DNA of 64,000 nucleotides from an uncultured Actinomyces sp. (GTDB lineage Bacteria > Actinomycetota > Actinomycetes > Actinomycetales > Actinomycetaceae): the NCBI GenBank assembly GCA_937926195.1, contig CALEXZ010000029.1, forward strand, positions 1 to 64,000, read 5' to 3'. Below the pieces are notes generated by a model that saw only the letters and a list, made by a program, of their open reading frames with translations, did not search any database and was not told where the DNA came from. Positions 36,017 to 45,177 of the stretch are shown in pieces. A program made the translations under genes and the position numbers. Every line of letters starts with the position of its first letter. Positions within the stretch are counted from its first letter, which is position 1.

Positions 36017-38950
36017 GTGAGCCCGCCGTGCCCGGCGTCACCGCCGCCCACGGCGAAAGCGCGTGACACCACCGGGGCCGTCAGCCAGGGTGACCCCACG
36101 ACGACAGCACCCACAACCGTCTGGAGCGAGACCACCACGGCCGTCGCCTCCGCCGTCGGGACCGACACCGCCTCCGGCCTCACCCCGGAGGAGGCCGCGC
36201 GCCGGCTGGCCGCCGACGGCCCCAACGAGCTGCCCTCCACACCGCCGGCACCCGCCTGGCTGCGCTTCCTCGCCCAGTTTCGGGACCCGCTCGTCTACCT
36301 GCTCATCGCCGCCATCATTATCTCGGCGGTCGCCTGGGTGCTGGAGGGGGCCCACGGCGTGCCGGTCGACTCCCTCGTCATCCTGGCGGTCATCACCCTC
36401 AACGCCGTGCTCGGCTTCGTCCAGGAGAACAAGGCGGCCGACGCCGTCGCGGCTCTGTCAGCCATGACGAAGGCGCAGTCGACGGTCCTGCGCGGCGGCA
36501 GCCGCGTCCTCGTCCCCTCCAGCGACCTCGTCGTCGGCGACGTCCTGCTCCTGGGCGAGGGCGACCAGGTCGGTGCGGACGCGCGCCTCGTGCAGTGCGC
36601 CGCGCTGCGCGTCATCGAGTCCTCCCTCACCGGTGAGGCCGACGCCGTGTCCAAGACCGCGGAGGCCGTCGAGGCGCAGGCGGAGCTCGCCGAGCGCACG
36701 AGCATGGTCTACCGCGGCACCTCGGTCGCCCAGGGCACGGGCCGCGCCGTCGTCACCGCCACGGGCGCGAACACCGAGATGGGCGCCATCGCGCGGATGC
36801 TCGACTCGGTGGAGGAGGAGCCCACCCCCCTGGCGAAGGAGATCGCCCAGATCTCCAAGATGCTCGGCATCATCGTCGTCGTCATCGCGGTGGTCACCGT
36901 GGCCACCCTGCTGGCCCTGGCCGACGACCTCACCAGCCACACCGTCATCGACGCGCTCCTGCTGGGCGTGTCCCTCGCCGTCGCCGCCGTCCCCGAGGGC
37001 CTGCCCGCGATCCTGTCGGTGGTGCTGGCGCTGGGGGTCCAGCGCATGGCCCTGCACCGGGCGGTCGTCAAGAAGCTGACGAGCGTGGAGACCCTCGGCT
37101 CCGCCTCGGTCATCTGCTCGGACAAGACGGGCACGCTCACCCGCTCGGAGATGACCATCCAGGAGGTCGTCACCCTCTCCGGCGACGCCGTCGTCACCGG
37201 CATCGGCTACGTGCCCGAGGGCGAGGTCTCGCCCGACGCCGACCGCGACGGCGCCCCCGACGTCGAGGACCTCACCGGGGACCAGCTCGCCGAGGTCACG
37301 GTCGTGCTCTCGGGCGGTGCCATGGCCTCCGACGCCGAGCTGGCCGACGACGAGGGCGTGTGGTCCGTCATCGGCGACCCCACGGAGGGCGCCTTCCTCG
37401 TCGCCGAGCGCAAGCTCGGCACCGACGGGCGCCGCGAGGGCCGCTTCGAGCGGGTGGGTGAGGTTCCCTTCACCTCCGAGCGCAAGCTCATGAGCGTCAT
37501 CTACACGGACGCCCACCACGAGGGCCGGATGACCATCGTGTCCAAGGGCGCCCCGGACGTCCTGCTTGAGCGCTGCACCCTGGTGCGCCGCGGCGCGGGC
37601 GAGGAGGCGCTGGACGAGGGGGTGCGCCACCACTTCACGCAGGCCATCGGCGCGATGTCCGGGCGGGCGCTGCGCACCCTGGGTGTCGCCTCGCGCCTGC
37701 TGACGGCCGAGGAGACGGCGCGCGTCTCCCGGGCACTGGCGGGCGGCGACCCGGACTTCTCCGACCTGGAGCACTCGCTCGTCCTGGCGGGCGTCGTCGG
37801 GATCATCGACCCGCCGCGCCCCGAGGCGGCCGCCGCCGTCGCCGAGGCCCACCGTGCGGGCATCCGCGTCCTCATGATCACCGGCGACCACCCGGCCACG
37901 GCGGGGCGCATCGCCGCGGACCTGGGCATTGCGGAGGCCGGGGCGGGCGTCCTCACCGGCCGTGAGCTCAGCGCCATGGACGACGAGGCCTTGAGCACGG
38001 CCGTGGCGCACACGAACGTGTACGCGCGTGTCGCGCCCGAGCACAAGATGCGGATCGTGGCCGCCCTCAAGTCCCAGGGGCACACGGTGTCCATGACGGG
38101 CGACGGCGTCAACGACGCCCCGGCGCTGCGCCAGGCGGACATCGGCGTGGCCATGGGCATCACCGGCACGCAGGTGACGAAGGAGGCCGCGACCATGGTG
38201 CTGGCGGACGACAACTTCGCCACCATCGTCGCCGCCGTCGCCGAGGGGCGGCGCATCTTCGACAACATCAAGGAGTTCCTGCGCTACCTGCTGAGCTCGA
38301 ACATGGGTGAGGTCCTCACGGTCTTCGGGGGCGTCGTGCTCGCCGGGGTCATCGGGCTGAGCGACCACTCGACGTCGGGCGTCGTACTGCCGCTGGTCGC
38401 CACCCAGATCCTGTGGATCAACCTCGTCACCGACTCCGGCCCGGCCCTGGCCATGGGGGTGGACCCCAGCGTGGAGGACGTCATGGGGCGCTCGCCGCGC
38501 AAGCCCACGGACCGGGTCATCGACGCCTCGATGTGGACGGGCGTCATCCTCATCGGCGCCGTCATGGGCCTGGCGACGCTGGGGACCCTCGACATCTTCC
38601 TGCCGGGCGGCCTCATCGAGATCCCCGGGACTTCCGTGGACGACCTCACGACGGCGCGCACCGCCGCCTTCACCACCCTGGTGCTCGCCCAGCTGTTCAA
38701 CACGGTCAACTCCCGCTCGGAGAGCGTGTCCGCCTTCAGCCACCTCTTCGTCAACCGGTGGCTGTGGGGCGCGATCGTGCTGGGTGTGGTGCTCCAGGTG
38801 GCGGTGGTGGAGGTGCCGCTGCTGCAGGCGGCCTTCTCGACGGCGTCCCTGGACCTCACACACTGGGCCGTGTGCCTCGCCATGGGCTCGCTCGTGCTCT
38901 GGTTCGACGAGCTGCGCAAGCTCGTGCGCCGGGCCCGGGCGCGAAGCTGA
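36017..38950 (+). CDS. P2A-type cation-transporting ATPase (Ca2+/Mn2+-type)
   Basis: A 977-residue P-type ATPase. Features in order: N-terminal cation-ATPase domain (TASGLTPEEAARRLAADGPNEL), actuator loop with SLTGEADAVSK, membrane helix 4 with PEGLP, the ion-site motif of P2 ATPases, phosphorylation motif DKTGTLT with Asp near 369, nucleotide motif KGAPDVLL, hinge TGDGVNDAPAL, and a C-terminal set of six helices. The pattern is that of SERCA/PMR1-like bacterial pumps, exporting calcium or manganese. GTG 36017 lacks a good ribosome site, so the start is uncertain by some tens of codons. Confidence 0.92.
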   Translation: MSPPCPASPPPTAKARDTTGAVSQGDPTTTAPTTVWSETTTAVASAVGTDTASGLTPEEAARRLAADGPNELPSTPPAPAWLRFLAQFRDPLVYLLIAAIIISAVAWVLEGAHGVPVDSLVILAVITLNAVLGFVQENKAADAVAALSAMTKAQSTVLRGGSRVLVPSSDLVVGDVLLLGEGDQVGADARLVQCAALRVIESSLTGEADAVSKTAEAVEAQAELAERTSMVYRGTSVAQGTGRAVVTATGANTEMGAIARMLDSVEEEPTPLAKEIAQISKMLGIIVVVIAVVTVATLLALADDLTSHTVIDALLLGVSLAVAAVPEGLPAILSVVLALGVQRMALHRAVVKKLTSVETLGSASVICSDKTGTLTRSEMTIQEVVTLSGDAVVTGIGYVPEGEVSPDADRDGAPDVEDLTGDQLAEVTVVLSGGAMASDAELADDEGVWSVIGDPTEGAFLVAERKLGTDGRREGRFERVGEVPFTSERKLMSVIYTDAHHEGRMTIVSKGAPDVLLERCTLVRRGAGEEALDEGVRHHFTQAIGAMSGRALRTLGVASRLLTAEETARVSRALAGGDPDFSDLEHSLVLAGVVGIIDPPRPEAAAAVAEAHRAGIRVLMITGDHPATAGRIAADLGIAEAGAGVLTGRELSAMDDEALSTAVAHTNVYARVAPEHKMRIVAALKSQGHTVSMTGDGVNDAPALRQADIGVAMGITGTQVTKEAATMVLADDNFATIVAAVAEGRRIFDNIKEFLRYLLSSNMGEVLTVFGGVVLAGVIGLSDHSTSGVVLPLVATQILWINLVTDSGPALAMGVDPSVEDVMGRSPRKPTDRVIDASMWTGVILIGAVMGLATLGTLDIFLPGGLIEIPGTSVDDLTTARTAAFTTLVLAQLFNTVNSRSESVSAFSHLFVNRWLWGAIVLGVVLQVAVVEVPLLQAAFSTASLDLTHWAVCLAMGSLVLWFDELRKLVRRARARS

Positions 38951-39093
38951 CAGCCCGGGACTGAGGGTCCGGGCGCACGGGCTGACGGCGGGAAACCGTG
39001 AGCCCGTGCTGAGCAACCGGGCGCGGGGCTGAGCGGCCGCCTGACGGCGCCACGCTGAGCACCCGGGCCTGAGGACCGGGGCCAAGAGCCCGC

Positions 39094-39124
39094 GGGGTGG
39101 GGCGGCCGCGTGCCGCCCCACCCC
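39094..39124 (+). terminator. Terminator after the P-type ATPase
   Basis: Thirteen-base arms GGGGTGGGGCGGC (39094-39106) and GCCGCCCCACCCC (39112-39124), five-base loop, followed by TTT. The rest of 38951-39167 is low-complexity GC-rich sequence without a gene. Confidence 0.8.
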
Positions 39125-39167
39125 TTTGACGTGCGCCGCTCACCGGCGGGCTCCCTCCCCGGCGAAC

Positions 39168-39986
39168 TCACTCCCACTCGGCCGTGGCGGGGTCGACGCC
39201 GTGGGCGGCGGCGTTGGCGTCAATGACCTCCTTGAGCCAGGCGGCCAGGCCGGGCTCCACGGCGTCGTAGTAGGCGGTAAAGCGGGGGTCGGCGACGTAG
39301 CCGCGGGCGATGAGCACCTGCTTGGAGTAGCTCGTGTCGAACCAGTAGGCGATGCTCGCGCGGTGCTGCTCGGCCAGGGCGTTGGCGCGCTCGCTGCCGG
39401 GCTGGACCCCCTCACGCATGGCGGAGGCGAGGTCGGCCACGAGCTGGTCCGAGTCCTCCTTGACCTGCCTCCAGTCGGAGGCGTTCATGGTGGCCCGGCG
39501 CCTCTCGGACTGGGCCCACTCGTCGGTGTCGCCCCAACGCTGCTGGGCCTCCTCCTTCCAGTCCTTCCAGGCGGGGTCCCAGTCGCTGCCGAGGATCTCG
39601 GCGCGCTGCTCGGGTGTGGTGCTCATGCGTGTCTCCTTGTCTGTGAGAGCCTCGACTGCGCGGACCATCCGCTGCAACCTGGTGATGCGCTCCAGCAGGA
39701 GCACGTGCTGTCGCTTGAGGTGCTCCAGCGCGCTCGTCCCGGTCTCGTCCAGGAGCTCGCCGATACGGGCGAGCGGCATGCCGGTCTCCCGGTAGACGAG
39801 GACCTGCTGGAGGCGGGCGACGTCGTCGGGCGAGTAGAGCCGGTAGCCGGCCCAGCTGCGGCCCGAGGGGGTGGCGAGCCCGAGCGCGTCCCAGTGGTGC
39901 AGGGTGCGCACGGACACCCCGACGAGGCGCGCCGCCTCCCCGACGGTCAGGTCCTCTCCGGCTCCGGGCAGGTCGCGATCATGCAT
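39168..39986 (-). CDS. MerR-family regulator with TipAS drug-recognition domain
   Basis: A protein of about 272 residues. The N-terminal MerR winged helix reads LTVGEAARLVGVSVRTLHHWDALGL ... GYRLYSPDDVARLQQVLVYRETGMPLARIGELL, followed by the dimerisation coiled coil. The C-terminal half (from about residue 125) is a TipAS domain, the antibiotic-binding globin-like fold of TipA; FDTSYSKQVLIARGYVADPRFTAYYDAV is typical. TipA activates transcription on binding thiopeptides. ATG 39986 fits the domain start; the frame is open to 40019. An MFS exporter gene lies 75 bases upstream on the same strand and may be a target. Confidence 0.9.
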   Translation of the reverse strand: MHDRDLPGAGEDLTVGEAARLVGVSVRTLHHWDALGLATPSGRSWAGYRLYSPDDVARLQQVLVYRETGMPLARIGELLDETGTSALEHLKRQHVLLLERITRLQRMVRAVEALTDKETRMSTTPEQRAEILGSDWDPAWKDWKEEAQQRWGDTDEWAQSERRRATMNASDWRQVKEDSDQLVADLASAMREGVQPGSERANALAEQHRASIAYWFDTSYSKQVLIARGYVADPRFTAYYDAVEPGLAAWLKEVIDANAAAHGVDPATAEWE

Positions 39987-40061
39987 ACGCCCAGCATCCC
40001 AGTGGTGTCTCACGAGCACGAGCCTGGGGCCTGACGCCGCGTGAGGGTCAAGCGCCGCCGT

Positions 40062-41375
40062 TCAGCCCGGGCCGGGCAGCCCGGTCACCTCGCGGGGCCG
40101 GTCGCCCAGGCGCCGTACACCGCGCAGGTACCACAGCGCCACGCACCAGACGAAGAGGACGAGAAGCGCTTGGGCGGGCCGGGACCAGCCGACGTCGGGC
40201 AGGACCAGCACCGCGACCCCGGCGGCCACGCACTCGGCGGTGTTGAACAGGACGTCGTAGATGGAGAAGGCGCGTCCACGGTAGGCGTCGGCCGTGTCCG
40301 ACTGGACGATCGTGTCGACGGCGATCTTCGCGCCCTGGACACCGGTGCCGAAGACGAGGATCCCCGCCGTCATCGCCAGCTGGTCGTGGGTGGCGACGAG
40401 CACGAGCTGGCCCAGCGAGCCGCCCACGAGGCACATGACGATCCAGGTCGAGGGGGCGACCTTCTCGTGGGCCAGGGGGGTGAGCACGACGGACAGGCCG
40501 TGCCCGGCGATCATCGCACCCATGAGCGTGCCGAAGAGGGCCAGGCCCCGGTCCGCGTCCCCGGGCGCGGCGAGCAGGTTGCGGGCGGCGAGGATGATGG
40601 TGATGAGCTCCATGCCGTAGACGAAACGGTGCAGCGCCATGGTGGTCAGGGCCAGCGCGGGGGTGGCGCGGAGCCGCAGGTAGCGCACGGCGTCGACCAG
40701 CTCGGCGGCGGTGGCGGCCAGCGCCTGGGCCAGGCCCTCTGAGGCGGGGCGCTCGGGGCCGAGCTCGTCGCGTCCCAGGCGGGTGACGACGAGGGCCGCG
40801 AGCGCGTAGAGGAGGACCGCGCTGACGAGGCTGGCGGTGTCCTGGGCGGTGCCCGCCGGCAGCAGCAGACGCAGGGCGAAGCCGATGAGGGCGCCGGCCG
40901 CCGTCGCCAGCCCGCCCAGGGTGGGCACGAGGGAGTTGGCGACGAGCAGGCGCTCGTGGTCGATGACCTGCGGCAGCCCGGCGGAGAGCACGGACAGCAG
41001 GAAGCGGTTGACGCCCAGGGCGAGAAGGACGAGCACGTACACGAGGGGCCCGATGCCGACGGCGTGCAGGACCACGGCGGTCATGGCGATGAGACCGGCG
41101 CGCAGGAGGTTGCCCCACAGGAGGGTCTGGCGGCGACGCCACCGGTCGATGAAGGGGCCGGTGAAGGGGCCCACGAGGGAGAAGGGCAGGAGCATGACGA
41201 CGAGGGCCGAGGCGACCCCGGCCGCCGTCGTCATGTTCTGCGGCTGGAAGAAGAAGAGGGTGGCGAGCCCGGCCTGGACCATGCCGTCGCCGGTCTGGGA
41301 GACGAGGCGCACGCCCAGCAGGGTGCGGAAGGCGGGGACCGTGGCCAGGTCCGTGAGGTCGTCGGTCAGCCGCAT
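40062..41375 (-). CDS. MFS exporter (DHA3/EntS-like)
   Basis: A 437-residue major facilitator with 12 hydrophobic helices. The start TVPAFRTLLGVRLVSQTGDGMVQAGLATLFFF and the loop GPFTGPFIDRWRRRQTLLWGNLLRAG are typical of the DHA3 drug or siderophore exporter branch. ATG 41375. It is divergent from a TetR-type regulator with a 15-base perfect palindrome between, and upstream of a TipAS MerR regulator. It is therefore likely a drug-inducible efflux pump. Substrate unknown. Confidence 0.88.
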   Translation of the reverse strand: MRLTDDLTDLATVPAFRTLLGVRLVSQTGDGMVQAGLATLFFFQPQNMTTAAGVASALVVMLLPFSLVGPFTGPFIDRWRRRQTLLWGNLLRAGLIAMTAVVLHAVGIGPLVYVLVLLALGVNRFLLSVLSAGLPQVIDHERLLVANSLVPTLGGLATAAGALIGFALRLLLPAGTAQDTASLVSAVLLYALAALVVTRLGRDELGPERPASEGLAQALAATAAELVDAVRYLRLRATPALALTTMALHRFVYGMELITIILAARNLLAAPGDADRGLALFGTLMGAMIAGHGLSVVLTPLAHEKVAPSTWIVMCLVGGSLGQLVLVATHDQLAMTAGILVFGTGVQGAKIAVDTIVQSDTADAYRGRAFSIYDVLFNTAECVAAGVAVLVLPDVGWSRPAQALLVLFVWCVALWYLRGVRRLGDRPREVTGLPGPG

Positions 41376-41430
41376 GCGCCCAACCTTCTCTCACCGGGGG
41401 TGCCGACGGCGTCGCGCCCGCCAGCGTGTC

Positions 41431-41445
41431 GGGTGCGACGCACCC
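41431..41445. promoter_or_regulatory. Operator in MFS/TetR intergenic region
   Basis: Perfect 15-base palindrome GGGTGCG-A-CGCACCC, between the divergent MFS and TetR genes. Most likely the TetR binding site controlling both. Confidence 0.6.
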
Positions 41446-41500
41446 TGCGGCGGAGCCCCTGGGCCACGCCGGGTGCGCGGCCACCGATAGGATCCCCGCC

Positions 41501-42145
41501 ATGAGCGCCACGAGCACCAAGCGCGTCCGTCTCACCGCGGAGCAGCGGCGCGAGCAGATCGTCGAGGCGGCCACCGAGCTCGTGGCCCGCAAGGGGTTCA
41601 ACGGCCTGGCCCTGCAGGAGGTGGCCGACGCCGTCGGCATCACCCAGGCGGGGCTGCTGCACTACATCGGCACGAAGGAGGGCCTGCTCACCCTCCTGCT
41701 GTCCGACCGCTACGACCGGCAGGGCACCCCGCAGGACTTCATCGACTCCGGCGCGCCCGCCGCCACGCACCCCGACGGCGTGAGCCTGCCCGCCTACCTG
41801 CGCTACCTCGTGGCCTACAACGAGGCCCGCCCCGCGCTCATGGGCCTGTACATGACGCTGGGGGCCGAGTGCGCCAACGACCCCGAGCACCCCGCCTACC
41901 CGCACTTCATCGACCGTCCCGACGCCGTGTGGGCGTACTACTCGCAGTTCACGTGGCGCCTGCCGCCCCAGGTCGAGGCCGAGGGCGGCTGGGCGAGCAT
42001 GCGTCCGCTGGTCGAGCTCGCGATCCAGGCCATGGACGGCGCCCAGACCCGCTTCTTCCGCCGCCCCACGGTGTCCCTGGCCGAGCTGTGGGCGCGGTGG
42101 GAGGCCGTGCTCTTCCCCTTGCCGGTGTGGGACGGCTACCGCTGA
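41501..42145 (+). CDS. TetR/AcrR family regulator
   Basis: A 214-residue repressor. The N-terminal helix-turn-helix reads RREQIVEAATELVARKGFNGLALQEVADAVGITQAGLLHYIGTKEGLLTLLL. The C-terminal ligand and dimer domain is rich in Tyr/Trp/Pro (VWAYYSQFTWRLPPQVE), suggesting an aromatic or hydrophobic ligand. ATG 41501. It probably represses itself and the divergent MFS exporter through the palindrome at 41431-41445. Confidence 0.92.
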   Translation: MSATSTKRVRLTAEQRREQIVEAATELVARKGFNGLALQEVADAVGITQAGLLHYIGTKEGLLTLLLSDRYDRQGTPQDFIDSGAPAATHPDGVSLPAYLRYLVAYNEARPALMGLYMTLGAECANDPEHPAYPHFIDRPDAVWAYYSQFTWRLPPQVEAEGGWASMRPLVELAIQAMDGAQTRFFRRPTVSLAELWARWEAVLFPLPVWDGYR

Positions 42146-42195
42146 GACGCGGGCCGGCCCGCACACCCCGCCGTCCGCCCGTGAGACTCACGCCG

Positions 42196-43662
42196 ATGGT
42201 GCGAGCGCGCCTGGTGACGCGCCCCTCCTGCATCGCCGTGCTCCTCATGCTGGTGCTGGCGCTCGTGCCCGTCACGGCCTGTGTGCCGCGCCACGGGTGG
42301 ATCGAGATGACACCCGCCGACGCGCCGGTGTCCAACCCGCTCAAGGGCCTGGTGCCCTACGCTCCCGAGGATCCCGCGAGTGAGCCCGCCTGGCCTGAGG
42401 ACGCCCCGCCCGTGACGATGGAGTGGGTGTCCCTGCCGGTGTCCGACGTCGTGACCGGCCCTGAGACCTACGACTGGACGGTCGTGGAGGAGCGCCTGGA
42501 CGCCGTCGCCTCCCGCGGGCACCAGGTGGTGCTGCGCTTCTATCTCGACTTTCCGGGGCGGCCCAGCGCCCTGCCCGGCTATCTTCTCGACCAGGGCGTC
42601 ATCACCCGCCCGTACACGGTGCACGGCAACGGGGCGGCTGACAGCACCGCCGGTGCCCAGGGCGCTGGCAGCGACGCCACCGGTGTCTCCGTCAGCCCCG
42701 ACTACGACGACCCGCGGGTCATGCGGATGCTCACCGGCTTCGTCACCGCCTTCGGTGCCGTCTACGACGGCGACCCGCGTCTGGCGTTCATCACCCAGGG
42801 GCTGGTGGGGTTCTGGGGGGAGGGGCACACCTGGCCCTTCGACGGGCAGGTCTCGGCGGACAACCCGCGGGGCGAGGACTGGATGCCCTCGCCGTCCCAC
42901 CAGGAGGCGCTGCTGGAGGCCTGGGACGAGGCCTTCGACATCACCCCCACCCAGGTGCGCTACCCGACGGCGCAGACCATCGCCCACGACGTCGGTTATC
43001 ACGACGACTCCTTCGCTTACGCCACCCTGCCCGATGCCGACTGGCACTTCTGGAGCCTCATGAGCGAGCAGGGTCCGGCGGCGACGGAGGCGTGGCGCAG
43101 CCGACCCATGGGCGGCGAGATCTACCCGCCGCTCCAGGCCTGTGTCTTCGCCGAGCCGGGGCGGTGCGCGCAGGACGTGGGACTGGCCGGCCAGGACGTC
43201 ACCGAGGCGGTCGAGCTCACGCACGCGACCTGGCTGCTGGCCGAGGAGGTCGTCGACCCGGGGCTTGAGGGCCGGGCCCGCGAGCGCGCCCTGGCCCTCA
43301 GCGCGCGGCTGGGCTACACCCTCACGGTGCGGCGGTGGCGCTATGACCGGCGCTCCTCGACGCTGAGTGTCGAGGTGGCCAACACCGGCGTGGCCCCTTT
43401 CGCCTACGACTGGCAGATCGAGGTCGTGACGGTGAGCGACGACGGGCACGTGCTGACCAGGACCGGGCTCGACGGTGACCTGCGCTCCCTCCTGCCCGGG
43501 GACACTCAGACCTGGAGCGGGCAGGTGCGTGTCCCCGATGGCGCCACGGTGCTGCTGCGGGTCGTCAACCCTTTGCCGGGCGGGGTGGGGCTGAGCTTCG
43601 CCAATGCCGGGCAGGACACGGTGCTCGCGGGCTACCTCACCCTGGGTGCTGCGCCCGGCTGA
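42196..43662 (+). CDS. DUF4832 lipoprotein
   Basis: A protein of about 488 residues. A basic N-terminus, hydrophobic segment and lipobox VTAC make it a predicted lipoprotein. The body shows the DUF4832 pattern: NPLKGLVPYAP near the start, YDWTVVEERLDAVASRGHQVVLRFYLDFPG, FITQGLVGFWGEGHTWPF with a catalytic-looking Glu, and a C-terminal beta-sandwich (SVEVANTGVAPFAYDWQIEV). DUF4832 proteins look like TIM-barrel glycosidases but have no established activity. ATG 42196 or GTG 42181 could be used; neither has a ribosome site. GH30 and GH42 genes lie next, convergent with it, suggesting glycan use. Confidence 0.78.
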   Translation: MVRARLVTRPSCIAVLLMLVLALVPVTACVPRHGWIEMTPADAPVSNPLKGLVPYAPEDPASEPAWPEDAPPVTMEWVSLPVSDVVTGPETYDWTVVEERLDAVASRGHQVVLRFYLDFPGRPSALPGYLLDQGVITRPYTVHGNGAADSTAGAQGAGSDATGVSVSPDYDDPRVMRMLTGFVTAFGAVYDGDPRLAFITQGLVGFWGEGHTWPFDGQVSADNPRGEDWMPSPSHQEALLEAWDEAFDITPTQVRYPTAQTIAHDVGYHDDSFAYATLPDADWHFWSLMSEQGPAATEAWRSRPMGGEIYPPLQACVFAEPGRCAQDVGLAGQDVTEAVELTHATWLLAEEVVDPGLEGRARERALALSARLGYTLTVRRWRYDRRSSTLSVEVANTGVAPFAYDWQIEVVTVSDDGHVLTRTGLDGDLRSLLPGDTQTWSGQVRVPDGATVLLRVVNPLPGGVGLSFANAGQDTVLAGYLTLGAAPG

Positions 43663-43691
43663 GACCTGTTGGGCCTCGTCTGGGCGCAGGC

Positions 43692-45080
43692 TCAGGCGAG
43701 GAGCTCGGCAGGGACGGCGAAGGTGGAGAAGGAGTCGGCCGGCAGGGTCGCCTCGATGATCTTGCCCTTGGCGGCGAAGGAGATCGGCATGGGCACCGAC
43801 ATGTCGTTCTGGGCGGCGATGACGATGCTGCCGTCGGGGTTGACGAAGGACAGGATGTTCTCGTAGCCCGTGTAGGACAGGGTCCTGACGAAGCGCGCAC
43901 CCGGCTGGACGAAGTGGGACAAGTGCTTGAACACGTAGTACTCGTGGTTGAACGTGTACTCGTGGGTGGCGGGGTCGACGGTGACAAAGGAGTTCTGACT
44001 CCAGCCCCAGCGTGAGACGCCGCCCGCGTCCAGCGACAGGTTCCAGTAGTCGTAGGCGTTGGCGCCGTTGTTGACGTAGTGGCGCATCATGCCCCAGGCG
44101 TAGCGGGCGTAGCGCCAGTCGTTCCTGCCGTCGCCGCACTCCTGCTCGGACTGGTAGATCCTGAGCTCGGGGTGGGCCCAGTGGATCCTGGCCACCGCGC
44201 CCTTGCCGGCCCACTGGAAGCCGACGCCGCCGATGCGCCCGCCGATCTCCTCGTCCGCCAGCACCTCCTCGACGAGGCGCTCGTCCGCCCGCTCCATGGT
44301 GCCGAGGAAGACCTCGACGCCGCGGGCCTCCATCTGGGGCACGAGGTGGCGCAGGAAGCGGGCCAGGCCCGCCGGGGTCCAGGTGCAGGAGGGGAAGACC
44401 TGGTCGGAGTTGAACTCGTTCTGCGGCATGACCATGGAGATGGTGATGCCGTGCTCGGCGTAGGCGTCGATGAACTTACCGAAGTAGCGGGCGTAGGCGT
44501 CCAGGTGCGCCTCATCGAGGATGAAGCCGTCCGTGCCCTCGGGGATGGCGCGCTCGGGGGTGAGGCCGTTGTCGAACCTGGTCTGCTGGGCCATCGGGGA
44601 GGGCGCCGCGCAGGCGTAGTGGTTGTTGGTCTTCATCCACGTGGGCGGGCACCACGGCGAGGCCCACAGCCGCAGGTCCTCTCGTACGGCCTGGGCGGCC
44701 TTGATGAAGGGCACGAGGGTGGTCGCATCGTGCTCGATGGAGAAGTCCGTGAGCTCAAAGTCGTCGGGGGTCTCGTCGTAGGAGTACCAGTCGACGGAGA
44801 AGTCGTTGGCGCCCACGGGCATGCGGCACACGGAGGCGTTGGCGCCCTCGGGTGAGAAGACCTCTCGCATGATGTCGGTGCGCTCGGCCTCGCTCAGGCG
44901 CGACAGCGAGGTCCAGCCGAGCTCGTTGAAGCAGACGCCGAAGCCCTCGATCTCCTGCAGGGGCGTGTCGGTCTGGAGCAGGGCCTCGGGGAAGACGTCC
45001 ATGTCGCGGACGGTGACGCCCTCGGTCCTCTGCCAGGGGGTGGTCTCGGTGGTGACGATCCAGGTGGGGGTGGCGGTCAT
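43692..45080 (-). CDS. GH30 family glycoside hydrolase
   Basis: A 462-residue retaining glycosidase of family GH30 (glucocerebrosidase-like, beta-glucosidase/beta-fucosidase/xylanase group). The acid/base Glu sits in MVMPQNEFNSDQ and the nucleophile Glu in IYQSEQECGDG. ASPWCPPTWMKTNNHYACAAP and the C-terminal beta-sandwich FVQPGARFVRTLSYTGYENILSF are family features. ATG 45080 with AGGAG six bases upstream; the longer open frame is a shadow. No signal peptide, so it works inside the cell on imported glycans. It follows a GH42 gene on the same strand with about 97 bases between, probably one operon. Confidence 0.9.
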   Translation of the reverse strand: MTATPTWIVTTETTPWQRTEGVTVRDMDVFPEALLQTDTPLQEIEGFGVCFNELGWTSLSRLSEAERTDIMREVFSPEGANASVCRMPVGANDFSVDWYSYDETPDDFELTDFSIEHDATTLVPFIKAAQAVREDLRLWASPWCPPTWMKTNNHYACAAPSPMAQQTRFDNGLTPERAIPEGTDGFILDEAHLDAYARYFGKFIDAYAEHGITISMVMPQNEFNSDQVFPSCTWTPAGLARFLRHLVPQMEARGVEVFLGTMERADERLVEEVLADEEIGGRIGGVGFQWAGKGAVARIHWAHPELRIYQSEQECGDGRNDWRYARYAWGMMRHYVNNGANAYDYWNLSLDAGGVSRWGWSQNSFVTVDPATHEYTFNHEYYVFKHLSHFVQPGARFVRTLSYTGYENILSFVNPDGSIVIAAQNDMSVPMPISFAAKGKIIEATLPADSFSTFAVPAELLA

Positions 45081-45177
45081 GGGTGCTCCTGTGGGTGGTG
45101 GCGGTGGGCGGCGTGGGTGACGGGGTTCCGACGGCGGCGGGAGCCCGGGTGCGGGCGTCCCGTCGCCGTCGGCTCTC

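Noticed and set aside
36458..39121. 887-residue minus-strand open frame
   Set aside because: Antisense shadow of the cation ATPase, with repetitive Arg/Gly/Asp/His composition and no ribosome site or family.
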